A DNA stretch of 64,000 nucleotides from Clostridium sp. CAG:1000. Its GTDB lineage: Bacteria > Bacillota_I > Bacilli_A > RF39 > UBA660. Below the pieces are notes generated by a model. That model was given only the letters and a program-made list of their open reading frames with translations, had not been told where the DNA came from and made no database searches. The stretch lies in NCBI GenBank assembly GCA_000436975.1, contig HG000340.1:26216-90215 (forward strand). Direction: 5' to 3'. Both the position numbers and the translations under genes were made by a program. Of this stretch, positions 33,970 through 42,459 are shown piece after piece (position 1 is the first letter of the stretch; every line of letters begins with the position of its first letter).

Positions 33970-35949
33970 ATGAATAAGGTAATAGAAAAATATTTAAACA
34001 AAAGAAATGTTTGGTTTATCATTATGTTAGTGTGTGTGTCTTTGATATCTATAGGATATGCTGCTTTAAACACGACTTTAAGTATCTCTGGTACTGCGAC
34101 TGCTAGGGCTAAAAGTGATATTAGAGTTAAAAATATAACTCTTAAGTCAACTTCTAATCATGGTTCTGAAGTGTATAGCAGTAGATATTCTAAAGATAAT
34201 ACTATTACGAGTGTTAGTCTTCCAAATGAGACCTCTACTGTAACTTATACTGTAACTATACATAATTATTCTAATATTACATATATGCTTCAAGATATAC
34301 AGACAATTGAAGACTCTAATGCAGATATAACATTTAATTATTCAAATGATATAATAGGGGATGATATTCCAAAAGGTGAGGATATGACTTTTGATATAAC
34401 TTTTACTGGGTCAACATCTGAAAATAAAGTTAAAACATTAATACTTAAATATATATTTGTTGAAAATAATAAATATTTATTTTATGAAAAAGTGCTTGCT
34501 GATAATGTTGTTACTGATGGAAAGCCGGATTTTTCAAGTACTAATACATCAACTGGGGCTTTTTATAAGAGCACTGATAATCTTGGGACAACATATTATT
34601 TTAGGGGAAATGTAACAAATAATTATGTTTTATTTGGTGGATTTTACTGGAGAATAGTTAGAATTAATGGTAATAATTCAGTAAGACTTATTTATCAAGG
34701 AACTGCCTCTGATGGGAATGGTACTACTGGAAATGGATACTATGAAGATGAGACTAAAAATGCAGTTAACAAAACAAGAAAACATTCTTACGTAAGATAT
34801 TACTATAAATCCGGCTCTACTGAGTATTCTGCAATAAGAAAGTCAATAGATTCATGGTATAATACAAACCTAAGTAGTTTTGCTAACTTTATGGACCCTG
34901 ACGCAGGATATTGCAATGATTATAGTACTACTAGTGGCACTTATAGGGACTCTACTTCTTCTAGTAGCGTTACGTTTAGTGGAAATGGTAGACTTAGTTC
35001 ACACAACCCAACTACTGTTTGCGCACGTCAATATTATGAAACGCCAACCACATCAAATACTGGTACCAAGTCTCTGCCTTATCCAGTTGGTACTATTTCA
35101 ATGGATGAAGTAATGCAAGCTGGAGGAAGTAATAGTAATAATAAAAATTATTACTTACATACTGGAACTTCATATTTTACTATGACTCCATATGAATTTG
35201 AATATAAAAAAGTAGGAGTTTTATACTATTATTATCCAAAAGTATTGAATGTTAATAGTAGTGGTAAATTAGCTAGTGTAGATGTTTATACTAAACATGG
35301 CTATAGGCCCGTTATTAATATAACTAGTTATATATATTGGTCAAAAGGTAATGGTACTGCGACCGCACCATATGAACTTAGTTTTGAAAGCGTACCAAGC
35401 TATCAATTTACTTTAACACCGACACCTAGTGATGCTAAAGTGGTACTAAAAGTAAATGGTACTACTGTATTTGATGGTAATGGTGAAGCCGTAATATCTG
35501 TTAAATATAAAGATGTAATTACATACACGGTAAGTAAAGATGGATATTTAACTTATACTAATAGTTATACATCTGGTAAATCAAATCATAATATTAATGT
35601 TTCTTTAACTAGTAAGTCGCCTGTACTTGCAACATATATAAGAGATATATATAATAATGATACAGTTAAAACAGATCATGATCTTAATAAATCATATTAT
35701 ACTTATGCAAACAGTGTAGGCCTAATTGATGATAGAAAGGGTGGCGATGTATATAATAATGGAAATATTAGGTATGTTGGTTCTAATCCTAATAATTATA
35801 TTTATTTTAACTGTAGTGATTATTCTAATCAATCATCAAGCACATGTGAAAAATGGAGAATTGTCGGTGTATTTGATGGAAAGGTAAAATTAGTTAGACC
35901 TACTTCGATAGGCGAATATTCGTGGACAAGTATTCCGGAAATACTATAA
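33970..35949 (+). CDS. Exported PEGA/lectin-like surface protein, N-terminal part of a frameshifted gene
   Basis: 659 aa before a premature TAA. A signal-anchor (about residues 14-33, WFIIMLVCVSLISIGYAAL) precedes NTTLSISGTATARA, a junction seen in many Firmicutes surface proteins of TasA/SipW type. A beta-rich domain runs to about 150, then a lectin/DUF6273-like domain (YVLFGGFYWRIVRINGNNSVRLIY...GYRPVINITSYIYWS...GTATAPYELS). A PEGA-like module follows near 477-550 (FTLTPTPSDAKVVLKVNG...KDGYLTYTNSY). A second lectin-like domain opens at about 553 and is cut off at YSWTSIPEIL. The reading continues in another frame from about 35925. The ATG has no clear ribosome site. Confidence 0.75.
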   Translation: MNKVIEKYLNKRNVWFIIMLVCVSLISIGYAALNTTLSISGTATARAKSDIRVKNITLKSTSNHGSEVYSSRYSKDNTITSVSLPNETSTVTYTVTIHNYSNITYMLQDIQTIEDSNADITFNYSNDIIGDDIPKGEDMTFDITFTGSTSENKVKTLILKYIFVENNKYLFYEKVLADNVVTDGKPDFSSTNTSTGAFYKSTDNLGTTYYFRGNVTNNYVLFGGFYWRIVRINGNNSVRLIYQGTASDGNGTTGNGYYEDETKNAVNKTRKHSYVRYYYKSGSTEYSAIRKSIDSWYNTNLSSFANFMDPDAGYCNDYSTTSGTYRDSTSSSSVTFSGNGRLSSHNPTTVCARQYYETPTTSNTGTKSLPYPVGTISMDEVMQAGGSNSNNKNYYLHTGTSYFTMTPYEFEYKKVGVLYYYYPKVLNVNSSGKLASVDVYTKHGYRPVINITSYIYWSKGNGTATAPYELSFESVPSYQFTLTPTPSDAKVVLKVNGTTVFDGNGEAVISVKYKDVITYTVSKDGYLTYTNSYTSGKSNHNINVSLTSKSPVLATYIRDIYNNDTVKTDHDLNKSYYTYANSVGLIDDRKGGDVYNNGNIRYVGSNPNNYIYFNCSDYSNQSSSTCEKWRIVGVFDGKVKLVRPTSIGEYSWTSIPEIL

Positions 35950-36626
35950 ATAAATGGGATCCTGATCCCACAAATAATTACAGTGGTGCTGCTATAATGA
36001 ATTTAATGAATCCTGGATATGATAGTTTATCTGTTAATAATAGTTTGTATTGGAATTCAGGTTCTGGTAATTGCTATAATGCAGCAGGTGGAGCAACTAC
36101 ATCATGTGATTTTACAAGTACGGGGCTTAAAAATGATACAACTAGAAATTTGATTAGCACTGAAAAATATTACTTATATGCTCCACGGACAGGGGAATTA
36201 TATGCAGATCAATTATATGTTCAAGAAAGGGGGGCGAGTCCGGGTTCACAATATGATGGTTCTAATGATATTCCGCCAATGTCAAGAAATGGTTATTGGG
36301 AAGGTAAAGTAGGCCTTTTATATCTGTCTGATCATGCGTATGGTGCAACTCCTGGAAGTTGTCTATTACCAGTTTTTAACTGGCCTTCACCATGTTTAAG
36401 ATCAGATTGGTTAGCATATGAAACTGAAGAGAGATTCATAACACCATCGTTTAAACAAAGTAATGTATGGTTTGCTCGTAAGATTGGTACTTTAGAAGGA
36501 CATATTAACTCTGGAGATGCCGCTGAAGCAATAAACATAAGACCAGTATTGTACTTATATGCAAATCAGGAATTTAAAGCAGGAGATGGAACTTCAAGCA
36601 ATCCTTTTCAACTAACAGTAAACTAA
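35922..36626 (+). pseudogene. C-terminal part of the same surface protein, in a shifted frame
   Basis: This frame continues the domain lost upstream: KYSGNTINKWDPDPTNNYSGAAIMNLMNPGYDS...SLYWNSGSGNCYNAAGGATTSCDFTSTGLKN..., ending ...ITPSFKQSNVWFARKIGTLEGHINSGDAAEAINIRPVLYL...GDGTSSNPFQLTVN. Adding one G at TCGTGG (35919-35924) would restore SWDKYSGN and a single protein of about 885 residues. The region from ITPS to IRPVLYL corresponds to the variable, ligand-facing end of such lectin-like domains. It has no ribosome site of its own, so it is probably not made separately. Confidence 0.75.
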
Positions 36627-36650
36627 AAAGCTTTCAAACGAAAGCTTTTT
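36625..36650. terminator. Bidirectional terminator
   Basis: Perfect 11-bp arms AAAAAGCTTTC / GAAAGCTTTTT around AAAC, with A and T runs on both flanks. It serves the surface-protein gene (+) and the L,D-transpeptidase gene (-). Confidence 0.88.
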
Positions 36651-37368
36651 AATTATGTACCAAAACCATTGTACCAGTATCTACATTTTCATATATTTCT
36701 TTAGCAGCGTTATGAGGAAGATTGACACATCCATGAGAGCCATTATTAATATAAATATCTCCTCCGAATGTATCTCTCCATGAAGCATCATGAAGACCTA
36801 TACCACCATCAAAAGGCATCCAGTAATATACATGCGAATTATATCCAGGGCCAGTTAAATAAGTATCATAAGTCTTATAACTAATAGGGAAGTATCCAAT
36901 TCTTGTTGGACTACTAGTTTTACCTGTAACTGTAAGAGTAGTTAATATTACTTCATTATCTTTATACATTTTAACTGTTTGATCACTAATATCAACTTCT
37001 ACAAATAAATTAGGTAATATTTCTAAATCATCATTATAAATATAACCATTTTGAAGAGATTCTGTTTGAACAAAAGCAACATTAGAATTACTACTTATTC
37101 TAAGTACCTTTTGACATCTTTCAACTACTTCAATAACATTACCATATTCATCATATAGATTAGTATTTTTAAGTACAGTGGCGAAGTCATTATTTTGATA
37201 AAATGCATCAGGAGTAGGAGTTTGTTCTATAGTAGGTATAACTTCTTCTATGACTTCTTTTGTTTCTCTTACATCTTCTTCATTTTTATTATTATTTTTA
37301 ATTTGGCAACCACTAGTAAGTATTAGAGTTAATGCAAGTCCTAGTGATAAAATATTTTCTTTTTTCAT
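36649..37368 (-). CDS. L,D-transpeptidase lipoprotein (YkuD)
   Basis: 239 aa. The lipoprotein signal ends in the lipobox LTSGC (Cys21). A Glu/Thr/Pro-rich linker and a small SH3-like region precede the YkuD domain: VEVDISDQTVKMYKDNEVI, TPTRIGYF-type loop (SSPTRIGYFPI), then the catalytic HDASWR...GSHGCVNLPH with the His and Cys intact. It forms or edits 3-3 peptidoglycan cross-links, or attaches proteins, at the outer membrane face. It has a GGAGAT-type site. It ends in a shared terminator and is divergent from ileS. Confidence 0.9.
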   Translation of the reverse strand: MKKENILSLGLALTLILTSGCQIKNNNKNEEDVRETKEVIEEVIPTIEQTPTPDAFYQNNDFATVLKNTNLYDEYGNVIEVVERCQKVLRISSNSNVAFVQTESLQNGYIYNDDLEILPNLFVEVDISDQTVKMYKDNEVILTTLTVTGKTSSPTRIGYFPISYKTYDTYLTGPGYNSHVYYWMPFDGGIGLHDASWRDTFGGDIYINNGSHGCVNLPHNAAKEIYENVDTGTMVLVHN

Positions 37369-37432
37369 ATATCTCCTTTGGAATGTATTATATCATTTTA
37401 TTTTATTAAATCAATATTTTTGATTAAAATGG

Positions 37433-37461
37433 TTTACAAACTATATTGAAGGTGTTATAAT
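37433..37461 (+). promoter_or_regulatory. Promoter of the ileS leader
   Basis: TTTACA (37433-37438), 17-base spacer, TATAAT (37456-37461). Confidence 0.7.
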
Positions 37462-37469
37462 TGTTTTAT

Positions 37470-37665
37470 TAAATCAAATGACGAAGACGATAAATAATAG
37501 ACTTTATAGAGAGTTAGTGGTTGGTGGAAACTAATAAAGAAAGTTATTTATAGATCACTTCTGATGAAGCTTATGGATAAGATAAGCTCGCTACTATAGC
37601 GTTATTTAAATAAAGTGAACAAAAGGATGGTACCGTCATTATGACTCCTTGTACTGTTCTTTTTT
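37470..37665 (+). promoter_or_regulatory. T-box riboswitch controlling ileS
   Basis: A leader of about 200 bases. It contains the T-box sequence AAGGATGGTACCGTC (37623-37637), with the UGG that pairs with an uncharged tRNA NCCA end. A terminator follows, whose arms pair AACAAAAGGA with TCCTTGTACTGTT before a T-run (about 37618-37664). The candidate specifier is ATC (Ile) at 37554-37556, near the 3' side of stem I and followed by A. It agrees with the downstream gene. Low charged tRNA-Ile would favour the antiterminator and ileS expression. Confidence 0.88.
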
Positions 37666-37683
37666 ATTTTGGAGGAGAAAGAT

Positions 37684-40600
37684 ATGGAATTTAAAAACAA
37701 TTATGATTTTGTTAAAAATGAAGAAGATGTTTTAAAATATTGGGAAGATGATAAAACATTTAAAAAGCTTCTAGAGCAAAACAAAAATGGAAAGAAATTT
37801 AGATTTATTGATGGGCCTATTACAGCTAATAACAGAATGCATGTAGGTCATGCATGGGGAAGAACATTAAAGGATACTTTTATTAGATATAAAAGTATGA
37901 ATGGCTATACTAGCCACTATAGAAATGGCTTTGATGGACAAGGTTTATGGGTTGAAGTAGAGGTAGAAAAAGAATTAGGCTTTAAGACTAAAAAAGATAT
38001 AGAAGAATATGGACTTGATAATTTCACTAAAGCATGTGTTGCAAGAGTTAAAAAATTCTCTAAGATTATAACTGATCAATCTATTAGATTAGGTCAATGG
38101 ATGGATTGGGATAATTCATATTACACATTAACTGATGAAAATATCACTAGCATTTGGTACTTCTTAAAAAAATGTAATGAAAAAGGTATGATTAAAGAAA
38201 CATTTAAACCAATGCCTTGGTGTTCAAGATGTGGTACTTCATTATCAGAACATGAAATGACAGGTAGTTATCATGAAGTAGAACATGAAGTAGTATTTTT
38301 TAAGTTACCAATTATAGGTAAGGATTATAAAGCTCTTGTATGGACAACAACTCCATGGACACTATCTGCGAATGTAGCACTTGCTGTTAATCCTGAATTT
38401 GACTATGTAGTAGTTAAAATGCCTAAAGATGAAGATAAGTTATTATTATGTAAAACAATATTTGAAAAGAAATTCAAAGGTGAAGGAGAAGTATTTGAAG
38501 AGTTTAAAGGCAAAGAACTTGAAGGACTTGAATTTGAAACTTGTTTTCCTGAATTAGATGCTCAAAAGGACGTTAAACATCCAGTAGTATGTTGGGATAT
38601 GGTTGATGATACTGAAGGATCTGGTATCGTTCATATCGCACCTGGTTGTGGAGCTGAAGACTTTGAACTTGGAGAAAGTATTGGACTTGCTAAAATTATG
38701 CCTATAGATGAAAATGGTATATTCTATGATGGATTTGGATTTTTTAGTAAAAAGAATGCTAAAGAAATATCAAATGAAGTATTTGAAGAATTAAAGAAAA
38801 GAAACAAATTATTCTTAGTACATAAATATAAACATAGTTATCCTTATTGTTGGAGATGTAAAGAAGATATATTATTCAGACTTGCTAAAGAATGGGCTAT
38901 TGATGTTGATGTAGTAAGAGATGACTTAATTCGTAATGCTAAGAGTGTTAAATATAGTCCTGAACATCAAGGAAAGAGAATGCTAGATTGGTTGCAAAAC
39001 ATGGGCAATTGGAATATTAGTAGAAGAAGATTCTATGGTTTACCACTTCCATTTTATCACTGTGATTGTGGTCATTTAGAAGTAATTGGCTCTAAAGAAG
39101 AACTAAGAGAAAAAGCAATAGATAAAGATTTAGTAGATTCATTACCTGAATTACATAGACCATGGATAGATGATATTAAAATTAAATGTCCAAAGTGTGG
39201 TCATGAAGTATCAAGAGTTCCACAAGTAGGAGATGTATGGTTAGATGCAGGAATTGTTCCATTCTCTACATTAAAATACTTTACTGATAGAGAGTATTGG
39301 AAAGAATATTTTCCAGCAGAATATGTAATTGAGATGCATGAACAAATAAGATTATGGTTCTATTCAATGTTATTTATGTCTACTGTACTTGAAAATAAAG
39401 CACCATATGAATTTATCAAAACTAGTGGTATGGTTGTTAAAGAAGATGGAACTAAATTTAGTAAATCTGATAGTAACTCACTTTCATTATATGATGTTAT
39501 GAATACAATAGGTAGTGATGCATTAAGATATAACTATCTTGGTACTAATACTGCTAATGATGTAAGATTTGGTTATAAATTAGGAGAAGATGCTCAAAAG
39601 AAACTACTTGCTTACTATAATATGGTAGTATTCTTTAATACATATGCATCTATAGATAAAGTTGATTTAACTGGCTTTAAACCTAATAAAAAAGATTTAA
39701 CTTTATCTGATAAATGGTTAATTTGCTTAACTGATAAATTTATTCGTGAAGCAAGAGAATCCATGGATAAATATGAAACTAAGTTGGTAGTAGATGATTT
39801 TGAAAAATATGTAGATCAAGTAAGTAACTTCTACATCAGAATTAATAGAAGAAGATTTTGGAAGAGTGAGGATGATAGTGATAAGAAAACTGCATACTTT
39901 GTATTATTTGACTCAATTAAAAAATGTACTCAATTAATGGCACCAATGATTCCATTTATGACTGAATATATTTGGCAATGCGTTATAACTAAATATGACT
40001 CATCAGTCTCAACATCTGTACATTTAAGTACATATCCAGTAGTTAGTGATTATAAAATAGATGAAAGTATTTTAGAAGAAACAGATAAATTAAGAGAATT
40101 AATTTCTATGGGATTGAGAGCTAGAAATGAAAAAAATATTAAAGTAAGACAACCATTAAATAAATTATATGTTTCAAGTGAACTTAAAAGTAAAGAATAT
40201 ATTAATATCCTTAAAAATGAAGTAAATGTTAAAGAAATAGAAGTTGTTAATGACTTTGATAGTCTTAAAGATGAATATTTAACTCTTAACTTTAAAAATG
40301 CTGGTAGAGTACTTAAAGATAAAGTAAATGATGTTAAAGAACTATTAAATAGTGTTAAAGAAAATAAAGAACTAATTAATAATATTAAAGAAGGCAAAAA
40401 TATTACTTTAGGTGAATATGATCTTGAAAGTGATTTATTCAATATAGAATTTAAAGAAAAAGACGATATTAAAGTAATATGTGAAAATAATATAACAGTA
40501 GCACTTGATGTTAATGTAACAGATGAATTAAAAAATGAAGGTATACTAAGAGATATTATAAGACAATGTCAAGTATATAGAAAAGAAGCTTTATTTAATG

Positions 40601-40782
40601 TTGATGATAGAATAACTATTTATTTTGAAAGTGATGATAAAGATATAATGGATATTCTTAATAAAAATGAAGAATTAATTAAATCTGAATTACTTGCTAA
40701 GGTTGAAAAACTTGATAAGTATGACTTTGAAAGTAAGTTTGAAGATATTAATCTAACAGTTAAAATGAAGAAAAATAGTTAG
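37684..40782 (+). CDS. ileS: Isoleucyl-tRNA synthetase
   Basis: Class I synthetase, 1,032 aa. HIGH-type motif HVGH in ITANNRMHVGHAWGRTLKD; editing-domain WTTTPWTL and GSGIVHIAPGCGAEDF; KMSKS-type motif KFSKS. Anticodon-binding helices and a C-terminal region follow. Cys pairs CSRCG, CWRC, CDCG and CPKCG could bind zinc. The N-terminal wording (DGPITANNRMHVGH, NGFDGQGLWVEVEVEKELG) differs from the usual bacterial form and suggests the type 2 (eukaryote/archaea-like) clade, known for mupirocin tolerance; that is inference. GGAGGAG at 37671-37677 sets ATG 37684 rather than the frame start at 37669. Confidence 0.96.
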   Translation: MEFKNNYDFVKNEEDVLKYWEDDKTFKKLLEQNKNGKKFRFIDGPITANNRMHVGHAWGRTLKDTFIRYKSMNGYTSHYRNGFDGQGLWVEVEVEKELGFKTKKDIEEYGLDNFTKACVARVKKFSKIITDQSIRLGQWMDWDNSYYTLTDENITSIWYFLKKCNEKGMIKETFKPMPWCSRCGTSLSEHEMTGSYHEVEHEVVFFKLPIIGKDYKALVWTTTPWTLSANVALAVNPEFDYVVVKMPKDEDKLLLCKTIFEKKFKGEGEVFEEFKGKELEGLEFETCFPELDAQKDVKHPVVCWDMVDDTEGSGIVHIAPGCGAEDFELGESIGLAKIMPIDENGIFYDGFGFFSKKNAKEISNEVFEELKKRNKLFLVHKYKHSYPYCWRCKEDILFRLAKEWAIDVDVVRDDLIRNAKSVKYSPEHQGKRMLDWLQNMGNWNISRRRFYGLPLPFYHCDCGHLEVIGSKEELREKAIDKDLVDSLPELHRPWIDDIKIKCPKCGHEVSRVPQVGDVWLDAGIVPFSTLKYFTDREYWKEYFPAEYVIEMHEQIRLWFYSMLFMSTVLENKAPYEFIKTSGMVVKEDGTKFSKSDSNSLSLYDVMNTIGSDALRYNYLGTNTANDVRFGYKLGEDAQKKLLAYYNMVVFFNTYASIDKVDLTGFKPNKKDLTLSDKWLICLTDKFIREARESMDKYETKLVVDDFEKYVDQVSNFYIRINRRRFWKSEDDSDKKTAYFVLFDSIKKCTQLMAPMIPFMTEYIWQCVITKYDSSVSTSVHLSTYPVVSDYKIDESILEETDKLRELISMGLRARNEKNIKVRQPLNKLYVSSELKSKEYINILKNEVNVKEIEVVNDFDSLKDEYLTLNFKNAGRVLKDKVNDVKELLNSVKENKELINNIKEGKNITLGEYDLESDLFNIEFKEKDDIKVICENNITVALDVNVTDELKNEGILRDIIRQCQVYRKEALFNVDDRITIYFESDDKDIMDILNKNEELIKSELLAKVEKLDKYDFESKFEDINLTVKMKKNS

Positions 40783-40790
40783 GAGTAATT

Positions 40791-41381
40791 ATGAAAAACA
40801 AGGTATTATTTATAAAAAATATAAATGAATTTAATGAATTAAGAAATATTAATGGGGATACTAGAGTTACAGCAATATTATTAGATGATTTAGACTTTAA
40901 AGGAGAAAATTTTGAACCAATAGAGTTTAATGGAAAAGTAGATCTTATATTAAGAGGATTTGGTATGAATATTAAGAATATGAATATTATTAGTGAAAAA
41001 GATGACACTGGTATATTCAGAAAATTAAATAATTTAAATATTAAGGATGTTAATTTCTTTAATGTTCATACTTATGGAAAAAGTAATTCTGGAAGTATAG
41101 TAGGTCGTGTTGATAATAAACTCACATTAATACATTCTAAGATCATTAGTGAAGTTAATGGTAATGCAATGGTTGGTGGTATTTGTGGACTTGCCAAGAA
41201 AGTTAAATTAATAGATTCATTAATAGCCACTAGAGTAAGCGCATTAGGTGGTAATGGTCTAGCTTTAGGAGCATGTGAAACATTTATAGATCACAATAAT
41301 ACTTTTGTTAAACTCGGTAAAAATAAAAATCATGAAGAAACTAATGAAAATAAGACTGGTATTATATTATCTTTAAAATAG
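40791..41381 (+). CDS. Small beta-helix/GLUG-like protein
   Basis: 196 aa, no signal peptide. The body is built from short beta-strand repeats: VDLILRGFGMNIKNMNII, LNIKDVNFFNVHTYGKSNSGSIVGRV, NAMVGGICGLAKKVKLIDSLI. The G-S-I-V-G and V-G-G-I-C-G-L units are like GLUG repeats of parallel beta-helices. It begins nine bases after ileS with GGAG before ATG 40791, so it depends on the T-box transcript, an unexpected partner for a tRNA synthetase. Function unknown. The lack of a secretion signal argues against a simple adhesin. Confidence 0.65.
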   Translation: MKNKVLFIKNINEFNELRNINGDTRVTAILLDDLDFKGENFEPIEFNGKVDLILRGFGMNIKNMNIISEKDDTGIFRKLNNLNIKDVNFFNVHTYGKSNSGSIVGRVDNKLTLIHSKIISEVNGNAMVGGICGLAKKVKLIDSLIATRVSALGGNGLALGACETFIDHNNTFVKLGKNKNHEETNENKTGIILSLK

Positions 41382-41412
41382 AAAAGAGCGTTTTAATTAA
41401 TGCTCTTTTTTT
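41382..41412 (+). terminator. Rho-independent terminator of the ileS operon
   Basis: AAAAGAGCGTT / AATGCTCTTTT stem with a G-T pair, then Ts that run into an extended -10 (TGATATAAT, 41412-41420) for the next gene. Confidence 0.8.
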
Positions 41413-41440
41413 GATATAATCATAATAGGAGGATGGTTAT

Positions 41441-41899
41441 ATGGACGCTGTAATACGAAAAGCAGAACCGAAAGATACAAAAGAAGCAAATAATTTACTA
41501 ACTATGCTTATAAGAGATGAGAAACAATATGATCATAGTATAAATGAAAAGTGTGTAATTAATGGATTTTATGAAAATATGATTTCTAATGATTCTAATA
41601 TTCTTTTGGTCGCAGAAATTGATAATAAAATCATTGGGTATTTATTTGGCTATATAGTAGATAATGGAAACACATATTTAGATAGAGTATCTAAGTTAGA
41701 TGCATTATATATTACTAAAGAATATAGAAAGAATAAAATTGCAACTAAATTAATAAATGAATTTAAATCTTGGTCATTAAAAAAAGGAGTTAAATATATT
41801 GAAGTTCAAGTTTTAAATGATAATACAAATGCAGTTAATTTATATAAAAAAGAAGGATTTGGATCATTTAAATCGACTTTAATAAACAAAATACAATAA
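41441..41899 (+). CDS. GNAT-family N-acetyltransferase
   Basis: 152 aa. The N-terminus IRKAEPKDTKEANNLL, central DNKIIGYLFGYI and motif A region LDALYITKEYRKNKIATKLINEFKSW (acetyl-CoA pyrophosphate loop, here RKNKIA for R-x-x-G-x-G/A) are followed by VKYIEVQVLNDNTNAVNLYKKEGF. The loop lacks the usual glycine. The substrate (protein, amine or antibiotic) cannot be told. GGAGG stands eight bases before ATG 41441. Confidence 0.85.
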   Translation: MDAVIRKAEPKDTKEANNLLTMLIRDEKQYDHSINEKCVINGFYENMISNDSNILLVAEIDNKIIGYLFGYIVDNGNTYLDRVSKLDALYITKEYRKNKIATKLINEFKSWSLKKGVKYIEVQVLNDNTNAVNLYKKEGFGSFKSTLINKIQ

Positions 41900-41938
41900 A
41901 CTTATGATGAATATATATAAAATAAAGGAGTTGAAATT

Positions 41939-42214
41939 ATAAAAGCATATATTGATATTGAAAATTCAAGAACACAAAGTGTTGATACAATTTGCGTTGA
42001 CGTGATAAAGTATAAGTATGATAGTGAGGTTATATTTGACATTTCTAATTTAGATAAAAGTGAATTGTCATTATTGTATGATGCGATTGATGATAATAAA
42101 CATTATATTGATATTGAAATGTTTTTTATAGGTGATAGTAATATTCCTAATTTTGGGCCTGACTATAATTATATTGTAAATGATAATAAATTAATACTAA
42201 AATATATTTTTTAA
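41939..42214 (+). pseudogene. Small gene with a lost start codon
   Basis: AAAGGAG (41924-41930) is placed as for a start at 41939, but that codon is ATA. The frame then reads KAYIDIENSRTQSVDTICVDVIKYKYDSEVIFDISNLDKSELSLLYDAI... to TAA at 42212-42214 (about 91 codons). A G-to-A change in an ATG would explain it. A GTG at 42002 is available inside but has no ribosome site. Asp/Ile/Asn-rich; no family recognised. Confidence 0.45.
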
Positions 42215-42228
42215 AAAAAGAAAAGAGA

Positions 42229-42402
42229 ATGTCTTTCAAAAACTATGATTGGACACTAAACTATGAAGAAGGAAAAGATTGAACTTATGATGTTTATGTT
42301 AAATTAGATTCTTCAAAATGACATTCACATGATCGTGTTGACTCAGATGAAAATTTACTAGATAAATATCATGATTGTTTATTATCTATATATATATGAT
42401 AG
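42229..42402 (+). pseudogene. Decayed reading frame with TGA at apparent Trp positions
   Basis: From ATG 42229 the frame reads MSFKNYDWTLNYEEGKD, TGA (42280), TYDVYVKLDSSK, TGA (42319), HSHDRVDSDENLLDKYHDCLLSIYI, TGA (42397), then TAG (42400-42402). The text between stops stays protein-like. Each TGA differs from TGG by one G-to-A change. It may be a decayed continuation of the preceding frame or a second gene. The rest of 41900-42459 shows no other coding signal. Confidence 0.4.
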
Positions 42403-42459
42403 AGCAATTAGAAAAAAGCCTCGCAAAAAGAAAAAAACTTAAGTTTGAAAATTAAATAA

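Noticed and set aside
36100..36350. G-rich patches in the surface-protein gene as a foreign insert
   Set aside because: Short GC patches encode conserved residues of the lectin-like domain and have no sharp borders.
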